From Clostridiales bacterium (GTDB lineage Bacteria > Bacillota > Clostridia > Christensenellales > Aristaeellaceae): a stretch of DNA of 64,000 bases. The stretch is from assembly GCA_015056325.1 (NCBI GenBank), contig SVGL01000001.1:186001-250000 (forward strand). Direction: 5' to 3'. A model generated the notes under the pieces. That model had not been told where the DNA came from and made no database searches. It saw nothing but the letters and a program-made list of their open reading frames with translations. How positions within the stretch are numbered: position 1 is the first letter of the stretch; each line of letters begins with the position of its first letter. The position numbers were made by a program, and so were the translations under genes. This document shows, one piece after another, positions 10,384 to 17,628 of this stretch.

Positions 10384-10551
10384 ATGGCTTACAAGATTAC
10401 TGATGCTTGCATCTCCTGCGGCGCTTGCGCTGAGGGCTGCCCCGTGAACGCTATCACCGAGGGTGACGGCAAGTACGAGATCAACGCTGATCTGTGCATC
10501 GACTGCGGCGCTTGCGCTGACGTCTGCCCCGTTTCCGCTCCCGAGGCCTAA
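10384..10551 (+). CDS. 2[4Fe-4S] ferredoxin
   Basis: MAYKITDACISCGACAEGCPVNAITEGDGKYEINADLCIDCGACADVCPVSAPEA; two CxxCxxCxxxCP motifs; shorter than the ORF track cutoff. Confidence 0.96.
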   Translation: MAYKITDACISCGACAEGCPVNAITEGDGKYEINADLCIDCGACADVCPVSAPEA

Positions 10552-10563
10552 TCGCGAGCAATC

Positions 10564-10593
10564 AAAAAAGTGGCGAAAGCCACTTTTTTGATT
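10564..10593 (+). terminator. intrinsic terminator after ferredoxin
   Basis: AAAAAAGTGGC-gaaa-GCCACTTTTTT. Confidence 0.85.
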
Positions 10594-10648
10594 TTCGGGG
10601 AAGGGACGGACGCGTGTGAAAAAATTTCAGAAAATTTCAAAAATCCTA

Positions 10649-10676
10649 TTGACTTTTTTGCAAAACGCGGTATAAT
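10649..10676 (+). promoter_or_regulatory. tRNA operon promoter
   Basis: TTGACT-N16-TATAAT with A/T-tract upstream. Confidence 0.65.
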
Positions 10677-10712
10677 ATCATCCGTTGACCGCGTGTTGCG
10701 GGAAACCGATGT

Positions 10713-10785
10713 GCACCTTTAGCTCAGTTGGTAGAGCACCTGACTCTTAATCAGGGTGTCCAGGGTTCGAGTCCCTGAAGGTGTA
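10713..10785 (+). tRNA. tRNA-Lys(CUU)
   Basis: Cloverleaf fits: GCACCTT/AAGGTGT acceptor, CCTGA-CTCTTAA-TCAGG anticodon arm, CAGGG-TTCGAGT-CCCTG T arm; CCA not encoded. Confidence 0.93.
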
Positions 10786-10805
10786 CTTGATCCGGATCTT
10801 CATAT

Positions 10806-10878
10806 GCACCTTTAGCTCAGTTGGTAGAGCACCTGACTCTTAATCAGGGTGTCCAGGGTTCGAGTCCCTGAAGGTGTA
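10806..10878 (+). tRNA. tRNA-Lys(CUU), second copy
   Basis: Identical 73-nt sequence to the copy at 10713. Confidence 0.93.
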
Positions 10879-10897
10879 CTTGATCCGGATCCCATAT

Positions 10898-10970
10898 GCA
10901 CCTTTAGCTCAGTTGGTAGAGCACCTGACTCTTAATCAGGGTGTCCAGGGTTCGAGTCCCTGAAGGTGTA
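10898..10970 (+). tRNA. tRNA-Lys(CUU), third copy
   Basis: Identical 73-nt sequence to the copy at 10713. Confidence 0.93.
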
Positions 10971-10973
10971 CGA

Positions 10974-11001
10974 AGCCTCGCAGAAATGCGAGGTTTTTTT
11001 G
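10974..11001 (+). terminator. terminator of tRNA operon
   Basis: GCCTCGCA-gaaa-TGCGAGG followed by TTTTTTT. Confidence 0.8.
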
Positions 11002-11117
11002 TGCTGCAAAGGGAAAAGGTGTTGCCTCTTCGGGCGGGATTGTGGTATAATTCATTCTGTATGCATATGCACTCGGGAAGGAGCGGTTCACGCATTCCCG
11101 CAAGGAGGCGAAATCGC

Positions 11118-11537
11118 TTGACCCTTCGTGAGTCAGCGCCGATGGAGGATTCCCGCGCACGGATGCTCAACCCGCTTCAGCTTGCCTATATTGGCGACGG
11201 GGTGTGGGAGCTGCTCGTCCGCAGCCGCTTGATCTACATGGGTCGCGGCGCCCGCCATGTCCACAAGGATGCGGTCGCCCGCGTCAACGCCCACGCACAG
11301 TCCGAGGCATTCCGCCGCATTGAAGCGATTCTGACGGAGGAAGAGGCGGACGTTGCCCGCCGGGGACGCAACGCCCACGCGCATCACGCCGCCCCTAAGA
11401 ATCAGGATGCAGCGGATTACCGTGCTGCGACGGCGCTGGAGGCCCTCATTGGCTATCTATACCTCACCGGACAGGAGGAGCGGCTGCTCACCCTATTCAA
11501 GTGCAGTCAGGAGGTCGAAAACCATGCCCAGGAGTGA
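11118..11537 (+). CDS. mrnC: Mini-ribonuclease III
   Basis: LNPLQLAYIGDGVWELLVR ... EADVARRGRNAHAHHAAPKNQDAADYRAATALEALIGYLYLTGQ; TTG start preceded by GGAGG. Confidence 0.9.
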   Translation: MTLRESAPMEDSRARMLNPLQLAYIGDGVWELLVRSRLIYMGRGARHVHKDAVARVNAHAQSEAFRRIEAILTEEEADVARRGRNAHAHHAAPKNQDAADYRAATALEALIGYLYLTGQEERLLTLFKCSQEVENHAQE

Positions 11538-12270
11538 AATGAAGGTGGCGCTGGTTCGCCATACGCTGAATCCGGAGGAGCTAGTTGCGCTCGGCGCGCG
11601 TCTGTGCTACTCCAAGGCCAGGGTGGATGACCTGCTGGAGCGCGTTTCCGCCAAGGATCAGACGGATTTCGTGCACAAGATCATGGGTATGGGGCATGAC
11701 TCCGTGCTGGAACATGCGTCTTTTACCTTCGGCATCGAGGGCGTGAGCCGCACGCTGCTGGCGCAGATCACCCGCCACCGCCTGGCGAGCTTTTCTGTGC
11801 AGAGCCAGCGCTATGTGAGCTACGAAAAGGGCTTTGGATATATTGTTCCCCCGAAGATCGAGGCGCTGGGTGAAGAGGCCGTCCGCGAGTTCGAGCTGCA
11901 GATGGATACGTTGCACCAGTGGTACACTGAATGGCAGCGGAAGCTCGGCACCGGCGAGGGCGGCAACGAGGATGCGCGCTTCGTGCTTCCCGGCGCATGC
12001 GAGACACGTATGATGGTCACCATGAATGTGCGTGAGCTGCGGCATTTCTTCAGCCTGCGTATGTGCTCCCGCGCGCAGTGGGAGATTCGTGCCCTGGCGA
12101 CGGAGATGCATCGCCTGTGCATGGAGGTTGCTCCTGCGCTCTTTGAGAACGCTGGCCCCGGGTGTCTGCGCGGCGCATGCCCGGAAGAGGAGAAGACCTG
12201 CGGCAAGATGCAGCAAATCCGCCAGGAACGCAAGGCCTGGCTGGAAACTTTGGCAAACAACAACGACTGA
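11524..12270 (+). CDS. thyX: FAD-dependent thymidylate synthase
   Basis: TRHRLASFSVQSQRYV (RHRxxSxxxxSxR signature); HDSVLEHASFTF. Confidence 0.95.
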   Translation: MPRSEMKVALVRHTLNPEELVALGARLCYSKARVDDLLERVSAKDQTDFVHKIMGMGHDSVLEHASFTFGIEGVSRTLLAQITRHRLASFSVQSQRYVSYEKGFGYIVPPKIEALGEEAVREFELQMDTLHQWYTEWQRKLGTGEGGNEDARFVLPGACETRMMVTMNVRELRHFFSLRMCSRAQWEIRALATEMHRLCMEVAPALFENAGPGCLRGACPEEEKTCGKMQQIRQERKAWLETLANNND

Positions 12271-12291
12271 TACAGTTAGGAGATAAAGAAC

Positions 12292-13419
12292 ATGGCTTTC
12301 TACAATGATGCTCCGGGCCGCAAGCCCCAGAAGAAGAATCACTCCGCCGGCTCTTGGGCTGACGAGGGCAGCAACTACAATGGCGCCCGCCGCTTTGGCC
12401 CCAAGCGCGAGGATGATCGTCCTGCTTACGGCAAACGTGAGGATCGCCCCTACGGCGAGCGCAAGGCCTACGGCCGTGACGAACGCCGTCCGCTGCGCAA
12501 CGACAACCGTGACCGCGACAACAACCGCTTTGAAAAGCGCGATTTCCGCCGTGACGACCGCAAGGACTTCCGCCGTGATGACCGCCGCGACGTGAGGCCT
12601 GCCGAGCCCAAGCCCGTGCCCAGCTACCGTGACGCCGAGTACCGTCCCGCTTCTCCCGCGCCCACTGCGCTGGAGGTGATGGAGACCATGCAGCAGGAGA
12701 ACCTGCTGGCTGGCCGCAACCCCATCCGCGAGGCCCTGAAGGCCGGCCGCGATATCGAGAAGCTGCTGGTGCTCAAGGGTGAGCTGTCCGGCTCTGCCCG
12801 TGAGATCGTGCAGCTGGCCCGCGAAAACCACATCGTGGTGCAGGAAGTGGAGAAGGTTCGCCTGGACGAGCTGGCCCACAACCATCAGGGCCTGGTGGCC
12901 TTCGCCTCTGCCTATCAGTACTCCACCCTGGAGGCCATGCTGGAGGAGGCTGCCCAGAAGAATGAGGATCCCTTCCTGATTCTGCTGGACGGCGTGACCG
13001 ATCCCCACAACCTGGGCGCGATCATCCGCTCCGCCGAGTGCGTGGGCGCCCATGGCGTCATTGTACCCGAGCGCCGCAGCGTGGGTCTGACCCCGGCCGC
13101 CGTGAAGGCCTCTGCCGGTGCGGTGGAGCACATGAAGGTTGCCCGTGTGGTCAACCTCAGCCGCACCATTGAGGAGCTGAAGGAGCGCAACATCTGGACC
13201 TACGCCCTGGATATGGACGGCGTGGACTACGAGAAGGTCAACTTCAAGGGCGGCGTGGCCCTGGTGGTTGGCTCCGAGGGCGAGGGCGTGTCCCGCCTGG
13301 TGGTGGAGCACTGTGATCAGAAGGTCTCCCTGCCCATGGCCGGCCACATCGACAGCCTGAACGCCTCCGTGGCCGCGGGCGTCATGATGTACCGCGTGCT
13401 GTCCTCCCGCAAGGCATGA
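12292..13419 (+). CDS. rlmB: 23S rRNA (guanosine-2'-O-)-methyltransferase, TrmH/SpoU family, with N-terminal R/D-rich extension
   Basis: LDGVTDPHNLGAIIRSAECVGAHGVIVPERRS, LVVGSEGEGVSRLV, LPMAGHIDSLNASVAAGVMMY; about 110-aa low-complexity N-terminus. Confidence 0.93.
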   Translation: MAFYNDAPGRKPQKKNHSAGSWADEGSNYNGARRFGPKREDDRPAYGKREDRPYGERKAYGRDERRPLRNDNRDRDNNRFEKRDFRRDDRKDFRRDDRRDVRPAEPKPVPSYRDAEYRPASPAPTALEVMETMQQENLLAGRNPIREALKAGRDIEKLLVLKGELSGSAREIVQLARENHIVVQEVEKVRLDELAHNHQGLVAFASAYQYSTLEAMLEEAAQKNEDPFLILLDGVTDPHNLGAIIRSAECVGAHGVIVPERRSVGLTPAAVKASAGAVEHMKVARVVNLSRTIEELKERNIWTYALDMDGVDYEKVNFKGGVALVVGSEGEGVSRLVVEHCDQKVSLPMAGHIDSLNASVAAGVMMYRVLSSRKA

Positions 13420-13925
13420 AAGCGCTCTTGATTGTCGATGGCTACAACGTCATCGGCGCGTGGAAGGATGCGGAGAAGCACGGCTGGACAATGGATGAAG
13501 CACGTGACCGATTGCAGCATCTGCTGATGGACTACAGCGGATACTCAGGGGAGGAGATCGTGCTGGTGTTCGACGGATACCAGTCGGATAAGCGTCTCAC
13601 CACCGAGGAGAAGCACGGCGACCTCACGTTGGTCTTTACCAAGCACGGCGAGACGGCGGACGCCTACATCGAGCGCATGGTAGCCCAGAAGCCCAAATAC
13701 CGCCAGGCCCGCGTCGCCACCAACGACGGCGCAGAGCAGGCCATGGTGCTGGGCTCCGGGGCGACCCGCATGACGGCCCGAGAGCTGCTTCGGGAGCTCA
13801 AGCAGATGCGTAAAGCCTCATTTGACGAACATGCCAGCCCACGTATCATGAATCGTTCCTCCCTTGCATCGCGTCTGCCCAAGGACGTGCAGGAAGCCCT
13901 GGAAAGGCTCCGCAGGGGACAATAA
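13416..13925 (+). CDS. NYN domain (YacP/Rae1-like) ribonuclease
   Basis: LLIVDGYNVIGAWKDAEKHG ... VVFDGYQSDKR; position after rlmB and before sigH. Confidence 0.88.
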   Translation: MKALLIVDGYNVIGAWKDAEKHGWTMDEARDRLQHLLMDYSGYSGEEIVLVFDGYQSDKRLTTEEKHGDLTLVFTKHGETADAYIERMVAQKPKYRQARVATNDGAEQAMVLGSGATRMTARELLRELKQMRKASFDEHASPRIMNRSSLASRLPKDVQEALERLRRGQ

Positions 13926-13945
13926 ACGTAAAGCAGGTGAACTGC

Positions 13946-14650
13946 ATGGACGAGCGTATGGAGAACCTTGGCCTCACCCCGGAAGCTGCAGATGAAATCG
14001 CTGCGGCTTCTGTTCCGGTGCCTGAAACGCCCGCCGACTATCTGGAAATGACCGATGAGGACATCGTGGCTCTTTGCCGCACAGGCGATTCGGTTGCGGT
14101 GGAATTTCTGCTGAACAAGTATAAGAATTTCGTGCGCTCCAAGGCCCGCAGCTACTTCCTCATCGGCGCCGACCATGAGGACATCGTACAGGAGGGCATG
14201 ATCGGCCTGTACAAGGCCATCCGCGACTTCCGCCCGGAGAAGCTGTCCTCCTTCCGCGCCTTTGCGGAACTGTGCATCACGAGACAGATCATCACCGCCA
14301 TCAAGACGGCCACCCGCCAGAAGCACATTCCTCTCAACAGCTATGTATCCCTGAACAAGCCCCTTTACGACGAGGAGAGCGATCGTACGCTGCTTGACGT
14401 GTGTGCCGAGGGCCACAGCGCAAACCCGGAGGAGCTGCTCATTTCCCAGGAGGACTTGAAGGGCATCCATCAGAAGATTGATGAGGTGCTCTCCAGCCTC
14501 GAGCAGGAGGTGCTGGCTGCCTATCTGGACGGCAAGAGCTATCAGGAGATCGCCGATATGCTGGGCCGGCATGTCAAGTCCATCGACAATGCCCTCCAGC
14601 GCGTCAAGCGCAAGCTGGAGAAGTATCTGGAAGACACTGAACGTGAATGA
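13946..14650 (+). CDS. sigH: RNA polymerase sigma-H factor
   Basis: YKNFVRSKARSYFLIGADHEDIVQEGMIGLYKAIRDFRPEK; conserved cluster position. Confidence 0.9.
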   Translation: MDERMENLGLTPEAADEIAAASVPVPETPADYLEMTDEDIVALCRTGDSVAVEFLLNKYKNFVRSKARSYFLIGADHEDIVQEGMIGLYKAIRDFRPEKLSSFRAFAELCITRQIITAIKTATRQKHIPLNSYVSLNKPLYDEESDRTLLDVCAEGHSANPEELLISQEDLKGIHQKIDEVLSSLEQEVLAAYLDGKSYQEIADMLGRHVKSIDNALQRVKRKLEKYLEDTERE

Positions 14651-14672
14651 TTCTGCGGAGGAGGTGCAGACC

Positions 14673-15677
14673 GTGATTGTGATTCTCAAGCATCAGGCAA
14701 CACAGGAACAGATTGCCGACCTGAAGCAGTATTTTATGGATCAGGGGCTGCGCATGGATGAAACCCGCGGCGATCATGCCACGGTATGGTGCCTGCTGGG
14801 TGACACCTCCCGGATTGATGCGGATCTGATTGCAAATCTGGATGCGGTGGATGCTGTCCGCAGGATTCAGGAACCCTTCATGAAGGCCAGCCGGAGCTAC
14901 CACCCGGAAGATACGGTGGTGGATTGCGGCGGCGTCCAGGTGGGCGGCGGGCTGTTCCAGATGATCGCCGGCCCCTGCAGCGTGGAGACAGAGGAGCAGA
15001 TCATCACTATTGCCAAGGCTGTCAAGGCAGCGGGCGCAACGCTGCTGCGCGGCGGCGCATTCAAGCCCCGTACATCGCCCTACACCTTCCAAGGACTGCA
15101 GGCGGACGGCCTGCGTCTGCTGAAGCTGGCCAAGCGGGAAACCGGGATGCCCATTGTATCTGAGATCATGGACGCAGCCCATCTGGACCTGTTTGAAGAC
15201 GTGGACGTCATCCAGGTCGGCGCGCGCAATATGCAGAATTTCGAGCTCCTCAAGGCACTCAGCCATACAGGAAAGCCTATCCTGCTTAAGCGCGGTCTGG
15301 CCAACACGATTCAGGAATGGCTGATGTCCGCCGAGTACCTTATAGCCGGCGGCAATGATCAGGTCATTCTCTGTGAGCGGGGCATCCGCACTTTTGAGGC
15401 TGTCACCCGTAATACCCTGGATCTGACCAGCATCCCCGTGCTGAAGGAGAAGACCCATCTGCCGGTGCTGGTGGATCCCAGTCATGCTACCGGAGCAGCG
15501 CGCCTGGTGAAGCCCATGGCGATGGCTGCCACGGCCAGCGGCGCAGATGGTCTGATGATCGAGGTGCATAATGACCCCATGAATGCCCTGTGTGATGGCG
15601 CCCAGTCTGTCACGCCGGAGCAGTTTGCAGACATCGTCCGCCGGGTGAATGCGATCCGCGATGTGGTGAAGGGGTAA
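14673..15677 (+). CDS. aroF: 3-deoxy-7-phosphoheptulonate synthase (DAHP synthase, AroF type)
   Basis: [53 protein letters not shown] start with GGAGGAGG upstream. Confidence 0.93.
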   Translation: MIVILKHQATQEQIADLKQYFMDQGLRMDETRGDHATVWCLLGDTSRIDADLIANLDAVDAVRRIQEPFMKASRSYHPEDTVVDCGGVQVGGGLFQMIAGPCSVETEEQIITIAKAVKAAGATLLRGGAFKPRTSPYTFQGLQADGLRLLKLAKRETGMPIVSEIMDAAHLDLFEDVDVIQVGARNMQNFELLKALSHTGKPILLKRGLANTIQEWLMSAEYLIAGGNDQVILCERGIRTFEAVTRNTLDLTSIPVLKEKTHLPVLVDPSHATGAARLVKPMAMAATASGADGLMIEVHNDPMNALCDGAQSVTPEQFADIVRRVNAIRDVVKG

Positions 15678-15710
15678 TTTCCGCTGTTGCCTTGCAGATG
15701 CATACATTAA

Positions 15711-15743
15711 AATGCCTCCAACCATGACGGTTGGAGGCATTTT
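15711..15743. terminator. bidirectional terminator between convergent aroF and GH26 gene
   Basis: AAAATGCCTCCAACC-atgac-GGTTGGAGGCATTTT. Confidence 0.85.
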
Positions 15744-15757
15744 GTGTTGGCGAGGGT

Positions 15758-17215
15758 TCAGTAGAGGTCGGGCAGCTCATCCAGGGTGATGACATACTCG
15801 CTGTTGTAGGTCTTTTTGAGGATATCAGCCTCGGTGTAAGCCTCGGAATACTTGCCGTTTTTCTGGACAAAGTCGCCGCTCCAGGTGTTGAACCAGGCCC
15901 AGCGGGCATTGGTGGTGATCAGGTTATCGATGTCAAAGAGCACGCCGTTTTCTGTCAGAGCGATGATCTTGTTGGTGCCGGTATAGTCCAGCACGTCGAT
16001 GAACTTGGAGTTCTGCGCACCATAGGAGTGGGCGTCGGCATAGATGTCCTCGCCAATGATGTCTACGTATTCATCGCCGGGGTACCAGTCTTTCGCCTGG
16101 CCGTTCCAGACCCAGATGAGGTTATTGCAGCCGTATACGCTGGTCAGCTGATCGTAGAGGTAGATCCAAAGCTGCTTGCAGGGCTCCGCACCCTTCGCAC
16201 CCCACCAGAACCAGCCGCCGGAGGCTTCGTGCAAGGGACGCCAGAGCACGGGGACGCCTGCATCCTGAAGGCGGAGCAGCTGCTTGGCGATCTCTGCGAT
16301 ATCCTTGTCCAGAGCTTCCTTGCCGTAAGGGTCAGAGCCATTCATGACAGCCTCAATATCGAAGGTAACATTGTCGGTGTAGAACGCGCCCCACCAGCGG
16401 GGATTGCCATTGGCATCCGTGCCGTCAAGGATGTACTTTTTGTCCGCCGTCCAATGCCAGCAGAAGGCCACGATGCCGCCGGCTTCATGGAATTCAATGG
16501 CACGTTCCACGGCGGTGGGATGGGAGGCGCCCATAGCCCGTCGGGACGGGGGATAGTCCATCATGTCCAGGCCGAGGATCGCCGGGTATCTGCCGGTGAC
16601 GGCATGGATGGCAGTGATTTCCGTGCCCTTCAGACCGCCGTCGCAGACCTGGCCTGAGAGGGTTGCCTTGCCATAATTATCGCAGAGGTAGGCATAGAGT
16701 TTTTTGGCGTTCTCTGTGGCATTGGGATTGATCAGAGCGGAGGAGACATTGTACACATCTTCGGAAATCGCCTGAGCCGGGGTGATGGTCAGTTTATCCA
16801 CATACATCCAGCCCCAGGAAGGCGTGATGGACAACTCATGCTGACCCGCCGTGAGCAGCACGCCCTTTACAGGTGCGTCGGTATACATGACAGCGCCGCA
16901 TTCGAAGGTGCCCTGGTGCTGGCCGTCCACCAACAGATTGTTGATTTTGCTGCCGCCGATGCCGATACAAGTCACGGTAATGTCGTAAACGCCATCAGAA
17001 GGCACATCAACGGTGAAGGACAGGCTGTCATCAGCTTTTTCGAAGGTGCCAACGGATTTCCAGCCGGAGGCTTTCACATCAGTTTTGAGGGTAAGGGAAC
17101 CGGTGCGCTGGGCTGTCTCGGCCTCATAGACAAGTGCGCCGGATTCAGCGGATGCGCTCCCCAATGTGAAGAGTGCCGTACTGACAAGCAATAGAGACAA
17201 TGCTGTTTTGAACAA
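15758..17215 (-). CDS. secreted glycoside hydrolase family 26 (mannanase-like) with N-terminal CBM35-like module
   Basis: GH26 motifs (ILGLDMMDYPPSRR, WHWTADKK, VLWRPLHEASGGWFWWG, NLIWVWNGQ); signal peptide FKTALSLLLVSTALFTLGSASA; TTG start with GGGAGG. Confidence 0.88.
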   Translation of the reverse strand: MFKTALSLLLVSTALFTLGSASAESGALVYEAETAQRTGSLTLKTDVKASGWKSVGTFEKADDSLSFTVDVPSDGVYDITVTCIGIGGSKINNLLVDGQHQGTFECGAVMYTDAPVKGVLLTAGQHELSITPSWGWMYVDKLTITPAQAISEDVYNVSSALINPNATENAKKLYAYLCDNYGKATLSGQVCDGGLKGTEITAIHAVTGRYPAILGLDMMDYPPSRRAMGASHPTAVERAIEFHEAGGIVAFCWHWTADKKYILDGTDANGNPRWWGAFYTDNVTFDIEAVMNGSDPYGKEALDKDIAEIAKQLLRLQDAGVPVLWRPLHEASGGWFWWGAKGAEPCKQLWIYLYDQLTSVYGCNNLIWVWNGQAKDWYPGDEYVDIIGEDIYADAHSYGAQNSKFIDVLDYTGTNKIIALTENGVLFDIDNLITTNARWAWFNTWSGDFVQKNGKYSEAYTEADILKKTYNSEYVITLDELPDLY

Positions 17216-17475
17216 TTTTGAATAACCTCCCAAGATTAAATTTGTGTGACAAAACAAGACAAAAGTGCACAAATGACGAAAACGATGTAGTGAAACGACG
17301 GGCTTCAATGACATTTTATCACACCATAACTGGGATTTCAAGCAAGAAATAAGGATTAGACGAGGAGGAGGGCAAACAATGAGTGCTTACAATTTGTGAA
17401 GAAAGAATATCAAAGTATAATGCTGAGGGAAGAAATATACCTTTGTTTAATGCGCATAAAGAACAGGGTGAGTCC

Positions 17476-17504
17476 TTGACAAAATTGTCGGTAAACTCTA
17501 TAAT
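17476..17504 (+). promoter_or_regulatory. strong sigma-A promoter for the polysaccharide-uptake operon
   Basis: TTGACA-N17-TATAAT, consensus match, about 125 bp upstream of the ATG. Confidence 0.8.
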
Positions 17505-17628
17505 TGTAACACACAGTAACCATGCTTTGGCATGACCTGTCCGCTTTGGTATGGGCAGGTCATGTTGAGGTTGGATTGATGTAGGGTATCAATAGGTAGT
17601 ATATCAATGCAACAGGAGTGGTAAGTTT

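Noticed and set aside
10713-10970. Regularly spaced repeats that could suggest a CRISPR array
   Set aside because: The repeat is a full tRNA-Lys cloverleaf and the spacers are near-identical; no cas genes.
15731-16657. 308-aa plus-strand ORF
   Set aside because: Antisense to the GH26 gene, which has clear catalytic motifs and a signal peptide.
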